From G963662905 sp963676725 (lineage in GTDB: Bacteria; Bacteroidota; Bacteroidia; Bacteroidales; WRLA01), in assembly GCA_963676725.1 (NCBI GenBank), contig OY781463.1:1798001-1862000 (forward strand): DNA of 64,000 bases. The letters run 5' to 3'. Of this stretch, positions 25,628-35,315 are shown piece by piece. The notes under the pieces were generated by a model. That model was not told the DNA's origin and made no database searches. It saw nothing but the letters and a program-made list of their open reading frames with translations. The translations under genes were made by a program, and so were the position numbers. Position 1 is the first letter of the stretch. Each line of letters starts with the position of its first letter.

Positions 25628-26824
25628 ATGATCACTCTAAAAATTATCTTCTGGTTTTTCTTGTTCATTATTTTTTATGCTTATATCGGCTATGGCATAG
25701 TGCTATATTTATTGGTAAAAATTAAAGAGACATTTAATTTAGGGAAAAAACCGGAAATTACTCCGGATTATGAGCCTGAAGTAACCCTTTTCGTTGCGGC
25801 TTATAATGAAAAAGATTATGTGGATGCAAAAGTTCAAAATGGCTTTGATCTGGATTATCCACAAGAGAAAGTACGGCAGCTTTGGGTTACGGATGGTTCT
25901 GATGATGGAACGCCCGATATGCTGAAAAAATATGCAGACCGTGGCGTGGAAGTCTATCATACGCCGGAGCGTGGTGGTAAAATAGGTGCGATGAACCGTG
26001 GCTTTAAATTTGTAAAAACACCTATTGTTATTTTTTCTGATGGAAATACTACCTTAGGAAAAGAATCGATTCGAAGGATTGTGGATATGTTCAGTAATCC
26101 GAAAGTGGGTTGTGTTAGTGGCGAAAAGCGTATTTATCAGAAAGATAAGGATGCTGCTGCCGGTACTGAAGGCATTTACTGGAAGTACGAATCGACTTTA
26201 AAAAAATGGGATGCCCGCCTCTATTCTGTTGTGGGTGCTGCCGGTGAACTTTTTGCTGTTCGTCAGGAGCTGTTTGAAGATGTGGAAAAAGATACTTTGC
26301 TCGACGATTTTATCGTAAGCTTACGCATAGCACAAAAAGGATATACAATTCAGTATGATCCAGAGGCTTACGCTATTGAAACTGCTTCGGCAAATGTTAA
26401 GGAGGAGCTGAAACGAAAAATCCGTATTTCTGCCGGTGGTATTCAGTCGATTATCCGTTTAAAGTCATTGCTGAACCCATTTAAGTATGGTATGCTTTCT
26501 TTTCAGTATATCTCACACCGCGTGCTTCGTTGGACCCTCGCTCCTTTGGGTTTGTTGCTGATTTTACTGGCGAATGCTGGCATCACGGCTATGGAAGGTT
26601 TTTTTAATTTTGATAGTGTTTATACCTGGATTTTCTGGGCACAAATCCTATTCTATATTGCAGCCCTTTTGGGATGGTTCCTTGAAAATCGGAAAATCAA
26701 AATCAAATTACTCTTCGTACCTTACTACTTCTTTATCATGAATTTATCCGTTTATCTTGGACTAAAGCGATATCTTAAAAAACAGCAGTCTGTGAACTGG
26801 GAACGCGCCAAAAGAGGTAGTTGA
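25628..26824 (+). CDS. Membrane GT2 family glycosyltransferase
   Basis: This 398-residue processive-type GT2 has an N-terminal membrane helix (residues about 5-27) and a cytosolic GT-A domain. The domain carries VAAYNEKDYV, TDGSDDGT, the SDGNTT DxD-like motif and DDFIVSLR. Three or four C-terminal membrane segments follow. The layout resembles hyaluronan or cellulose synthase-like enzymes, although the expected QRxRW appears as KRKIRISAGG. It may polymerise or extend a lipid-linked glycan. It sits inside the operon with a 16-bp upstream gap and a 3-bp downstream gap. Confidence 0.9.
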   Translation: MITLKIIFWFFLFIIFYAYIGYGIVLYLLVKIKETFNLGKKPEITPDYEPEVTLFVAAYNEKDYVDAKVQNGFDLDYPQEKVRQLWVTDGSDDGTPDMLKKYADRGVEVYHTPERGGKIGAMNRGFKFVKTPIVIFSDGNTTLGKESIRRIVDMFSNPKVGCVSGEKRIYQKDKDAAAGTEGIYWKYESTLKKWDARLYSVVGAAGELFAVRQELFEDVEKDTLLDDFIVSLRIAQKGYTIQYDPEAYAIETASANVKEELKRKIRISAGGIQSIIRLKSLLNPFKYGMLSFQYISHRVLRWTLAPLGLLLILLANAGITAMEGFFNFDSVYTWIFWAQILFYIAALLGWFLENRKIKIKLLFVPYYFFIMNLSVYLGLKRYLKKQQSVNWERAKRGS

Positions 26825-26827
26825 TCG

Positions 26828-28486
26828 ATGGTCCGCAAGGCAATACATATCATCTTTTTTGTCCTTATCGGACTAACATACACCCGGGCAACTATTTTTG
26901 TTGTTCCCAGCGGTACAGATTATGTATTGGTTGATGGAGAACAGATGAGTGAATTGCAAGCCGGTGATACACTCTTGCTTAGCGCTGATGCTTATCCTCA
27001 AATCAATTTTCAAAATCTTAAGGGCAAGCCAGATAATTATATCACGATCCTCAATGGAAATGACTTTGTTGATGTATATACTGAGAGAAATTACGGCATC
27101 CGTTTTCAAAATTGCCGCTATGTGCGCTTTAGTGGCCATGGGCAAAATGCTTCTTTAGGGATTCGTATCCATGGTACATTTGGTAATGGAATTTCTATAG
27201 ATAACCTAAGCAGCGATATTACTGTTGCCCATTGTGAAATTTCCTATGTTGGATTTGCCGGAATTATGGCAAAAACAGATCCTCAATGCGATTTTGCAGC
27301 TGTTCGCGATAGTTTCGAGATGTATAATATCCGTGTCCATAACAACTACATCCACAATACAGGAATGGAAGGCGTTTATATTGGGCATTCTCATTTTAGT
27401 GGCCATACACTGCATTGTCCTGATGGTGATACAATTGTGAAACCGCATATCATTAAGGGGGTTTTTGTATACGATAATTATTTTGATTCGACCGGATTGG
27501 ACGGCATACAGGTCTCGAGCACTATAGAAGAGTGCGAAATTCATGATAATTTTGTGAGTAACGACAGCCAAAGGGAATTGTATGCACAAATGAGTGGCAT
27601 AATCGTTGGCGGCGGATCCAATGGAAATTGTTATAATAATATTATTGTTGATGGAAAAGGTTGTGGCATAGAAATTCACGGTTTCGGGCCTATGAAGGTC
27701 TACAACAATCTAATTATCAGACCAGGACTAAATTATTTGCCCGGACAGCACGAGCATCTTGCAAAACATGGTATTATGGTCGGTGATGATTTGTACAATC
27801 CGGATTCTGCTTCTTATTATATATTCAATAATACAATTGTAAACCCAAAGAGTGATGGCATTCGTTTTATCAATGAAAACAGTAAAAACAATCTGATTTT
27901 TAATAATGTGATCATCAATCCGGGAGCCCGCGTTTATTACGATTCGATGAATGTGCCCGGCCTGCGTTCCTATATTAACATGGCTTTTGGGAATATTCAA
28001 GCAGATACCTTAAACAATAAACTGTTTAAGAATTCTCTAGCGGCTTTTTTTTCAGACAGTCTTCGCGACGATTATCATGTAGAAGCTGTATCCCCCATCA
28101 TTGACGCCGGAATTGATGCTTATGCATTAATCCCATCAAAGGACCTCGACCATAATCCTCGCCATACAGGCAATGCACCTGATTGTGGGGCCTATGAATA
28201 TCAGGGAACTATGCACATTCCGGGGAGTAATCCGGTAAACCAAAAAATACAGATTCATCCCAATCCTTGCGATGGTGCTTTTGAATGCAAAATACCAAAA
28301 GAATATGAACAAATGGCAAGGCTAATTCTATATGATAAATATGGCCGGTCGATTGCAGAAACGCTACTGACGCACCCAAAAAACCATATAGAAACAGAAC
28401 ACTTACAACAGGGAATTTATTTTTATTCAATATTCTCGGGAGCAAAAAAATGCCAAAACGGGAAAATAGCAATCATACACATATGA
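26828..28486 (+). CDS. Secreted right-handed beta-helix protein with T9SS C-terminal sorting domain
   Basis: This 552-residue protein has a Sec signal peptide (residues about 1-22). Residues about 40-430 are repeats rich in Asn, Ile and His (NNYIHNT, YNNIIVDG, FNNVIINPGA) typical of pectate-lyase-like parallel beta-helices. A DCGAYEYQG motif common in Bacteroidota adhesins comes next. The last 75 residues are a type A T9SS domain (IHPNPCDGAFECK, LYDKYGRSI, LQQGIYFYSIFSG). It should be exported across the outer membrane and anchored or released. Polysaccharide lyase or binding activity is possible, but no catalytic residues can be assigned. It lies within a glycan operon and its stop overlaps the next start (ATGA). 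Confidence 0.9.
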   Translation: MVRKAIHIIFFVLIGLTYTRATIFVVPSGTDYVLVDGEQMSELQAGDTLLLSADAYPQINFQNLKGKPDNYITILNGNDFVDVYTERNYGIRFQNCRYVRFSGHGQNASLGIRIHGTFGNGISIDNLSSDITVAHCEISYVGFAGIMAKTDPQCDFAAVRDSFEMYNIRVHNNYIHNTGMEGVYIGHSHFSGHTLHCPDGDTIVKPHIIKGVFVYDNYFDSTGLDGIQVSSTIEECEIHDNFVSNDSQRELYAQMSGIIVGGGSNGNCYNNIIVDGKGCGIEIHGFGPMKVYNNLIIRPGLNYLPGQHEHLAKHGIMVGDDLYNPDSASYYIFNNTIVNPKSDGIRFINENSKNNLIFNNVIINPGARVYYDSMNVPGLRSYINMAFGNIQADTLNNKLFKNSLAAFFSDSLRDDYHVEAVSPIIDAGIDAYALIPSKDLDHNPRHTGNAPDCGAYEYQGTMHIPGSNPVNQKIQIHPNPCDGAFECKIPKEYEQMARLILYDKYGRSIAETLLTHPKNHIETEHLQQGIYFYSIFSGAKKCQNGKIAIIHI

Positions 28487-29325
28487 GCGACAAACTATTC
28501 AAAAAGGCAAAAAACATTATTAAGCCATTAATCCCTTATAGTATGGGGGTTAAACTCCGTGGAGGCTGGCAAAAATTTATGGGCTGGTATTATGTGGGCA
28601 GTAAATATTCTTGTCCTTATTGTGGCAAAAGTTTTCGTAAAATGCTCCCTGCCGGCCACGATCTGAAAGTGAATATTGAAAAACATATTATAGGTGCTGG
28701 TTTTCGAACTCAGGTCTTATGCCCTAGATGCTATAGTACGGATAGAGACCGATTAATTTATATTTGGTTAAACGAGGAAACTGATGTTGCAACAAAGCCG
28801 GTAGAATTGCTCCATATCGCCCCGGAAGGAAGTATTCGCGCTTTTTTAAGTAAGCAGGAAAAACTGAGCTATCATATGGGCGATAAATATGAAAGCGGAT
28901 ATGACCAATATTACTACGACAGAAAGGTGCATCAGATGGATATCACAGCAATTCCGTTTGAGGAAAATTCTTTCGATTATATTATCTGTAATCATGTGTT
29001 GGAACATATTCTTGATGACCAACTGGCAATGATAGAGCTTTATCGTGTATTAAAACCCGGCGGAAAGGCATTGCTGCAGGTGCCAATTTCTTGGCTACTA
29101 CCTGAAACATACGAAGATGCAAGCATTAACACAAACAAAGGCCGGGAAGAAGCATTCGGTCAATTTGATCATGTTCGGATTTATGGAAGTGATTATCCCC
29201 AACGCTTGAAAAATGCAGGATTCATTGTAGATGTTATTGATCCTGAAACAAAAGGTTGGCTAGAAAAACACCAGTCTTACTCATTAAACCCTGAAGAAAA
29301 ACTCTTTATTGCAGAAAAAGCATGA
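28483..29325 (+). CDS. Class I SAM-dependent methyltransferase with N-terminal zinc ribbon
   Basis: The start at 28483 forms an ATGA overlap with the upstream stop and is preferred to an in-frame ATG 33 bp earlier. The roughly 280-residue protein has a zinc-ribbon-like pair (CPYCG and CPRC, residues about 35-85). A methyltransferase domain follows with LHIAPEG (motif I variant), the DITAIPFEENSFDYIIC motif and VLKPGGKALLQVP. It may methylate a sugar or lipid-linked glycan made by this operon. Its stop again overlaps the next start (ATGA). Confidence 0.88.
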   Translation: MSDKLFKKAKNIIKPLIPYSMGVKLRGGWQKFMGWYYVGSKYSCPYCGKSFRKMLPAGHDLKVNIEKHIIGAGFRTQVLCPRCYSTDRDRLIYIWLNEETDVATKPVELLHIAPEGSIRAFLSKQEKLSYHMGDKYESGYDQYYYDRKVHQMDITAIPFEENSFDYIICNHVLEHILDDQLAMIELYRVLKPGGKALLQVPISWLLPETYEDASINTNKGREEAFGQFDHVRIYGSDYPQRLKNAGFIVDVIDPETKGWLEKHQSYSLNPEEKLFIAEKA

Positions 29326-31895
29326 AGCATTTAATTTGGATCCTACTTCTTTTTTTCGTCTCTTTTAATACTGCACGCAGTAATGAATTAGACAGTCTGA
29401 AAAATGCAGTGAATATTCAATACGGGGAAGAAAAACTGGCAAGCCTTCAGAAATTGGTTTGGATACTGATGAAAAATGATCCCCAACAGGCAATGAAATA
29501 TGGGCAGGAAGCTTTTTATACAGCCGTCCAATTGGAAGATCCATGTTTAAAAGCAGAGGGATTATTAATAAAAAGTGTGGCGCAAATTTATCTCGAAGAG
29601 AGGGACAGCGCTTTTAAAAACCTCAATCAGGCACTGCTCCTACCCTGTTTAGATAGCTCCGGACATACCTATGTGCTGATATTAAATAATTTGGGAAATA
29701 TTTATTTTGGTGATGCACTCTATAAAATCGCAATCAATTACTATCAAATGGCATTGCGCCTAAGCAATCAAACGAATGAAAAGCCTGCCCAATCAGTGAT
29801 ATTGAATAATTTAGGGCTTTCTTATTCTTATCTAAATAAATATGAAGAGGCTAAATCACTAGTGAAAGCTTCAATAAACCTAAAAAAAGAGGAAGGGGCA
29901 ACGGATTTACAATTTGCTTATCATTCTTTGGGAGAAATCTTTGATCGGCAAGAAAAATATGATGAGGCAGCAAAATATTATCAAAAGGCTCTAGAAATCA
30001 GTAGGTCACAAAAAGATATACATACTGAGGCCGAATGCATGATCAGTCTGGCTCAACTGAATACAAAAAAGCATAAAATTCGGGAAGCACAGGAATTACT
30101 CAGAAAAATTATTGGTATTTCACGCGAAAGCGGCTACCTTACAATTCTGGGAAATGCATATTTCGACTTAGGAAATTCCTTCTTGCAAACACCCCATAGG
30201 GATTCTGCGCTCTTTTTTTTAAAAAAAGGTCAATGGCTTGGTAATAACATTCATCGTCAAGACCTTAGCCTCAAAAGCCTAAAATCTATCCATAGCTTTT
30301 TTAAAGAAAATGAGGAAGCCGATAGTGCCTTAAAATATCTCGAAAAACTCTATGAACTCGAGCTTTCTCATGTTAAAATCGAACGCGATGCACAACTGTC
30401 GAGAATTGAGACTTCCCGAAATATCCTAAGCAAGCAAAAAAATGACCTGCAAGCTCAATTGATTGAACAAGGAAAGATTGTATCAATAATTGTTTGGATA
30501 GCTTTGCCCCTATTCCTCATATTGATCTTGATACTTTTCTATATACTTATCAAAAAAAACAAAGCACTTAAGGGACAAATCAAACATTTGCAAGACACGA
30601 AAATTCAGATTGCACATACCGATTCAGAAAAAAAAATACAGGATGAATCGCGTACTGAAGTACTTCAGAAAGAAATTGAAGAAAAGACTAAGCTTAGCAT
30701 TGCGCTCAAAAAAGCACTCAAAAATGCTGAGGATGCCAATTATCTCAAAAATGCATTTCTGGCCAATATGAGCCATGAAGTACGAACACCCCTGAATGCA
30801 ATTATTGGGTTTAGCAACCTCCTTCTAACAGAACTTAGTATGTTAGAAAACAAGGAATTGTATGAATTTGCAGAAGGGATTCAAATGAGTGGCGAACGAC
30901 TTTTGCATTTATTGAATAATATTATTGATATCTCGAGAGTTGAAGCCAATGACTTAAAAATTGCTTTAAGCCCCGTTGCTGTTAATGAACTGCTGAAAAA
31001 AACCGTTGAGCCTTTTATTGCTACTGCACGGGAAAGGAACCTGCGCCTGAATTTATCAATTGAAAGTGTTCCTGAGATTGAAGCTGAGTCAAAAAGCCTA
31101 AAAAAAATACTGAGCGATGTAATCGATAATGCCCTCAAATATACAGAAAAGGGATTTATCAATATCAGCACAACTTATCTGCAAAATGAGAAAAAGATTA
31201 TGTTGCGCATCAAAGATACAGGCATTGGCATTGATGCCTCCTATTTGCCCCATGTTTTTGAACCCTTCCGACAGGAAAGTTTGGGATATACGCGCGCTTA
31301 TCAAGGCGCAGGACTCGGTTTGCCTTTAGCAAAAAGGCTTACAGAAATGATGAAGGGGGAAATTATAGTAGAATCAAATAAATCTCAGGGCACCTCGGTC
31401 AGCCTCATCTTTCCGGAATATATAGCAGAATCCTTTGAAGAGCTTAAAAATACTTCAGAAACAATAAGTTCGGTCTTGGAAAACAGGAGCAAAAAACTTA
31501 ATATTCTGATTATAGAAGACGATCGAATGAATCGTTTGGTACTGGAAAAAATGTTAAAAAAGGCAGGAAATACACGTGCGGCAGTTGACTCCAAAGAAAG
31601 CTTTAAAATAATTGACGAGTTTTATAGAAAAAATATTATTTTCGATGTATTGTTGGTCGATATTAATCTGCCTCCTCCAATGGATGGAACGGAAATTATG
31701 CAGGAGCTTCGAAAACGCTACCCGGAATACAGGCAAATCCCTTGTATTGCTCAAACAGCCTATGCAATGTCGGGGGATAAAGAGCGTTTACTTGAAGCAG
31801 GATTTGATGATTATCTGTCAAAACCGATTAATAAAAACCAACTCATTAACTCAATCAGTAAACAGCTGCATTTAAAAGAATTGAACAATGACTGA
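29322..31895 (+). CDS. Hybrid histidine kinase with periplasmic TPR sensor and receiver domain
   Basis: This 857-residue protein has a signal peptide and about six TPR units (residues about 25-350). A membrane helix at about 385-410 and a coiled coil follow. HisKA (NMSHEVRTPLNAIIGF), HATPase_c (IDNALKYTEKGF, DTGIGID, GAGLGLPLA) and a receiver domain (NILIIEDD, phospho-Asp in LLVDINLP, conserved Lys in LSKPI) complete it. It is an intact hybrid sensor kinase of the TPR type common in Bacteroidota. It overlaps the methyltransferase gene by an ATGA, so it is co-translated with the glycan genes and may monitor envelope or polysaccharide status. That role is inferred. Confidence 0.9.
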   Translation: MKHLIWILLLFFVSFNTARSNELDSLKNAVNIQYGEEKLASLQKLVWILMKNDPQQAMKYGQEAFYTAVQLEDPCLKAEGLLIKSVAQIYLEERDSAFKNLNQALLLPCLDSSGHTYVLILNNLGNIYFGDALYKIAINYYQMALRLSNQTNEKPAQSVILNNLGLSYSYLNKYEEAKSLVKASINLKKEEGATDLQFAYHSLGEIFDRQEKYDEAAKYYQKALEISRSQKDIHTEAECMISLAQLNTKKHKIREAQELLRKIIGISRESGYLTILGNAYFDLGNSFLQTPHRDSALFFLKKGQWLGNNIHRQDLSLKSLKSIHSFFKENEEADSALKYLEKLYELELSHVKIERDAQLSRIETSRNILSKQKNDLQAQLIEQGKIVSIIVWIALPLFLILILILFYILIKKNKALKGQIKHLQDTKIQIAHTDSEKKIQDESRTEVLQKEIEEKTKLSIALKKALKNAEDANYLKNAFLANMSHEVRTPLNAIIGFSNLLLTELSMLENKELYEFAEGIQMSGERLLHLLNNIIDISRVEANDLKIALSPVAVNELLKKTVEPFIATARERNLRLNLSIESVPEIEAESKSLKKILSDVIDNALKYTEKGFINISTTYLQNEKKIMLRIKDTGIGIDASYLPHVFEPFRQESLGYTRAYQGAGLGLPLAKRLTEMMKGEIIVESNKSQGTSVSLIFPEYIAESFEELKNTSETISSVLENRSKKLNILIIEDDRMNRLVLEKMLKKAGNTRAAVDSKESFKIIDEFYRKNIIFDVLLVDINLPPPMDGTEIMQELRKRYPEYRQIPCIAQTAYAMSGDKERLLEAGFDDYLSKPINKNQLINSISKQLHLKELNND

Positions 31896-33162
31896 CAAAA
31901 TGCACATACATGGAAATGATCTTCAAAAGGATTATGATTCCCTGAAGCAAAAATACATGGAATTGCTTGAAGCGGACAACCGCTTTCGCAAAAATATGGA
32001 AGAACGCCTGATGAAAGCGCGTGAGGAAGCTAATGCTGCCAATAGCATGAAATCCGCATTCATTGGGAAAATTAGCCATAATATACGGATTCCCCTGAAT
32101 GGGATTATGGGCATCCTTGATTTATTGAAGCAAACGAATATAGATAGTGAACAGAAAGAGTATCTGAATATCATCAGTAATTATGGAAATAACCTTCTGG
32201 CAAAAGTTAATGATATCCTTGATTTCTCGAGAATTATTGGAAATGAAATCGAATTGCAATCGGATACTTTTAGCTTGAAACAACTTACAGATGATCTTTA
32301 CGAATTGATGAAACTTAATGCCCTCGGAAAAGGGATTAAACTCAGCTTTTCAATTGATGATCAATTGCCTGATTCGCTTATTGGCGATGCGGGGCGTATC
32401 GCTCAAATTTGCTCAAATTTCCTCACTAATGCATTACAAAATACCCGTAGTGGTATCATAAAATTGGAAATTTTTCCTACGGATGACTTCATTCAATCCA
32501 AAACAGTGTGTTTTCAAGTGACAGATCAAGGACGTGGAATGAGCAAGGAACTATCGGAACGGATACGAAATGGCCTAATTAGTAATAAACAAGATCAATT
32601 AATAAGTGCGGATCAATCTGGTCTGGGCCTTATTATCAGCAAATTTTTAGTTGATAAAATGAAAGGCTCCATTGGATTTTCTACAGAAGTCGGTAAAGGA
32701 AGTAGTTTTTGGTTTACTGTTATGCTCGATAGTCCGCATCAAACACAAGCTGGTTCCGAAAAAGCAAAACCGGATCATCGAGAGGGACTAAAAATATTAT
32801 TGGTAGAAGACAACCTACTCAATCAAAAATTTGCCAAAGCAACACTCAAAAAAGTAAAACATTTTGTTGAAATTGCCGAAAATGGCCAGATTGCTGTGCA
32901 AAAATTTACTGAAAATCCTGATTATTATGATCTTATCCTAATGGACGTTCAAATGCCCGTTATGGATGGTATAGAAGCAACACGGCAGATCCGAGCTTTT
33001 GAGAAAAGCAAGAATCTGCCGGGTATTGTTATTGCTGCGGTTACGGCCTATGCCCTTGACCACGATTATGAGCAATGCATGGATGCGGGTATGAATGCTT
33101 TTTTAGCAAAGCCGTTTAAACCGAATGAACTTATCGAACTTATTGACGAAATTGAATTATAA
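31888..33162 (+). CDS. Soluble hybrid histidine kinase with atypical H box
   Basis: This 424-residue protein has no membrane segment and no sensor domain beyond an N-terminal coiled coil. HisKA reads ISHNIRIPLNG: the phosphoacceptor His is kept, but the adjacent acidic residue and the RTP of the usual HExRTP are replaced. HATPase_c follows (NFLTNALQNTRSG, DQGRGM, SGLGLIISK), then a receiver domain (ILLVEDN, phospho-Asp in LILMDVQMPVMDG, AKPF). It overlaps the upstream hybrid kinase by 8 bp and probably works with it in a phosphorelay. The H-box change may mean it accepts or relays phosphate rather than autophosphorylating efficiently. Confidence 0.87.
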   Translation: MTDKMHIHGNDLQKDYDSLKQKYMELLEADNRFRKNMEERLMKAREEANAANSMKSAFIGKISHNIRIPLNGIMGILDLLKQTNIDSEQKEYLNIISNYGNNLLAKVNDILDFSRIIGNEIELQSDTFSLKQLTDDLYELMKLNALGKGIKLSFSIDDQLPDSLIGDAGRIAQICSNFLTNALQNTRSGIIKLEIFPTDDFIQSKTVCFQVTDQGRGMSKELSERIRNGLISNKQDQLISADQSGLGLIISKFLVDKMKGSIGFSTEVGKGSSFWFTVMLDSPHQTQAGSEKAKPDHREGLKILLVEDNLLNQKFAKATLKKVKHFVEIAENGQIAVQKFTENPDYYDLILMDVQMPVMDGIEATRQIRAFEKSKNLPGIVIAAVTAYALDHDYEQCMDAGMNAFLAKPFKPNELIELIDEIEL

Positions 33163-33163
33163 G

Positions 33164-33958
33164 TTATTCAACATCAGTAATTTCTATATCAAAGATCAAA
33201 GTTGAATTTGCGGGAATTGGGCCAATATCACGCTTTCCGTAGCCAAGTTCCGGAGGGATAATCAAACGAGCTTTGCCACCTTTTTTGATCAGGCAAACCC
33301 CTTCATCCCATCCTTTAATCACTTTTCCTGCTCCTTGTTCAAAGCGAAATGGTGTTCCTCTTTCCACAGAACTATCAAATTTGCTGCCATCTGTCAGATA
33401 ACCGGTATAATGCACGCTAACATTCCTACCGTAAGAAGCTTTTGGACCTGAGCCTTCTTCTAAGACAATATATTGCAAACCAGATTCTGTAGTCAGTGTA
33501 TCAAGACCTGCTACATTATAAGGCTCAGCCTGTTTCATGGTTTTTGCAGCAATCAATTCTACTTCAAATTTTAATGTACTGTTTGGGGGAATAATGCCTA
33601 AATCCTGACTGCCATAGGCAAGATTCGGAGGAATGATAAACTCTCCTTTATCGCCAACATTCATCAGCATCAAACCTTCGTCCCAACCCGGGATCACTTG
33701 GCCAATGCCCAATGTAAATTCGATTGGCTGCCCACGTTCTACTGATGAATCAAAAACACTATCATTCATCAATTTACCGGTATAATGAACTTGTACAAGA
33801 TCGCCTTGATGGGCTTTTTTCCCTTTTCCTGCTTCCAGGATGCGGTATTTTAAGCCTGTTTCGGTCGTTGTATAATCTATAGAACTCATATTATAATGTG
33901 ATTTACATGAATAAAAAATTAAAAATACAGAGATGACAAAAAGCCATAATTTTCTCAT
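33164..33958 (-). CDS. Double-domain FKBP-type peptidyl-prolyl isomerase lipoprotein
   Basis: This 264-residue lipoprotein (lipobox FYSC at about residue 18) has two intact FKBP domains, residues about 35-140 and 160-264. Both carry VHYTG, the FDSS strand, GWDEG and the IPP-YG active-site segment. It should catalyse prolyl isomerisation and assist folding of envelope proteins in the periplasm. It is the last of four consecutive FKBP genes, 2 bp after the previous stop. The next gene downstream is convergent with a 1-bp gap. Confidence 0.92.
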   Translation of the reverse strand: MRKLWLFVISVFLIFYSCKSHYNMSSIDYTTTETGLKYRILEAGKGKKAHQGDLVQVHYTGKLMNDSVFDSSVERGQPIEFTLGIGQVIPGWDEGLMLMNVGDKGEFIIPPNLAYGSQDLGIIPPNSTLKFEVELIAAKTMKQAEPYNVAGLDTLTTESGLQYIVLEEGSGPKASYGRNVSVHYTGYLTDGSKFDSSVERGTPFRFEQGAGKVIKGWDEGVCLIKKGGKARLIIPPELGYGKRDIGPIPANSTLIFDIEITDVE

Positions 33959-33960
33959 AC

Positions 33961-35301
33961 CTACTCCATATCAACTAGTTCCACATCAAAAATCAGAGGA
34001 GAATAAGCAGGTATTTTTCCACTGGCAGTGGATCCATATGCAAGTGCAGAAGGAATAATCAGGCGTGCTTTACCGCCAACCTTCATATTCGCCACTCCTT
34101 CGTCCCATCCTTTAATAACGCGTCCGCCACCCAAAACAAATGAATAAGGCGTACCACGATCTAAAGAAGAATCGAAAATAGTTCCATCGAGCAACATGCC
34201 TGTATAATGAACTTTTAGAGTACGGCCTTTTTCAGCCATTGGTCCCGTACCTTTTTCACGTTCAATATAATACAAACCATTTTCCTGAGGTTTCACCTGA
34301 ATATTGTTCTTAGAAATATAGTCGGCAATCAAAGCAGGTTCGGCCAATCGAGCCTCTTCACGTTCTTCATCCGATTGTTTTTTTAACTTATTCTGCTGTG
34401 CTTTCAGTTCGTCTGAAGGCACAACATCAATAATTTCTACATCATACAAAAGAGGTGTATAAGGCGCAATCATTGTTCCGCGACCTTCTTCTCCCCATGC
34501 TTGCGACGAGGGCACCACTGCATGCGCTACACTGCCTTTGCTCAGGTTCGAGATAATCTCAGTAGCTGCCGGTGTATCGAAACGTTTGCCTAGAATAATT
34601 TTCCAAGGATCACCTTTTTTTCGTGAGCTGTATATTTCACTTCCGTTCAATGTACGTATGCGCAAATGCAAGCTCACCTGATCGCCAACATGCAGCCGTT
34701 TTTTCTCGCCCTTTTTTGATTTAACGATATAAATACCTGAGGCAGTTGGATCTACTGTAATGGAATTTTTGTCCAAGTACTCCTGAATAAGCTCCGGTTC
34801 TGCATTTTTCAGGCTTTCGATCCAAAGTGCTTTCTCTGCTTCCATTTGCTTTTCTGTTTGAAAATCAAATAAATGCACATAGAAATGGATTTTGTCCCCT
34901 GATTTAAAAATATCCGGCAGTTTTCGTACATTTCCGGTTTTTAGGAAAAAAGAATCCGCATCAATAAGAAAAATTGCGCTATCCCCTGCGTGCATCATTT
35001 TCAGTCCTTCATAGATATCATTTTGAAAATTAGAGGGCATAAGCACCATTCTCATCGGATGCAGGCCTTTCAACTTGCTATCATAAATAATACTGTCGGC
35101 AGTACCATATCGCAAGTGCACGTTTAAGATATCCGTTTCTTGGGGCGTACTGTCGGCAGGATGTTCTGTAATAAACCGATAATACAATCCTGTTTCGGTT
35201 TGTGAAAAATCCGCATAAGGATTATTCGAACAGGATTGTAAAAACAGAAAGGCAGCCAAAACTGCCCATCCGTTATAAAATATTTTATTGAAAATTTTCA
35301 T
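33961..35301 (-). CDS. Three-domain FKBP-like lipoprotein (first two domains degenerate)
   Basis: This 446-residue lipoprotein (lipobox LQSC) has three tandem FKBP modules. The first (about 35-150) and second (about 190-300) keep the fold pattern but lack VHYTG and GWDEG. The third (about 340-446) is canonical (KVHYTGMLLDGT, GWDEGVANM, AYGSTASGKIP). The degenerate modules may act as substrate-binding chaperone domains. Linkers are helical and charged. It is 2 bp upstream of the double-FKBP gene and 14 bp downstream of the next FKBP gene. Confidence 0.9.
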   Translation of the reverse strand: MKIFNKIFYNGWAVLAAFLFLQSCSNNPYADFSQTETGLYYRFITEHPADSTPQETDILNVHLRYGTADSIIYDSKLKGLHPMRMVLMPSNFQNDIYEGLKMMHAGDSAIFLIDADSFFLKTGNVRKLPDIFKSGDKIHFYVHLFDFQTEKQMEAEKALWIESLKNAEPELIQEYLDKNSITVDPTASGIYIVKSKKGEKKRLHVGDQVSLHLRIRTLNGSEIYSSRKKGDPWKIILGKRFDTPAATEIISNLSKGSVAHAVVPSSQAWGEEGRGTMIAPYTPLLYDVEIIDVVPSDELKAQQNKLKKQSDEEREEARLAEPALIADYISKNNIQVKPQENGLYYIEREKGTGPMAEKGRTLKVHYTGMLLDGTIFDSSLDRGTPYSFVLGGGRVIKGWDEGVANMKVGGKARLIIPSALAYGSTASGKIPAYSPLIFDVELVDME

Positions 35302-35315
35302 AAAAACAATCAGAA

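Noticed and set aside
27206..27679. 157-codon minus-strand frame opposite the beta-helix gene
   Set aside because: Shadow of the repetitive, stop-poor beta-helix coding sequence.
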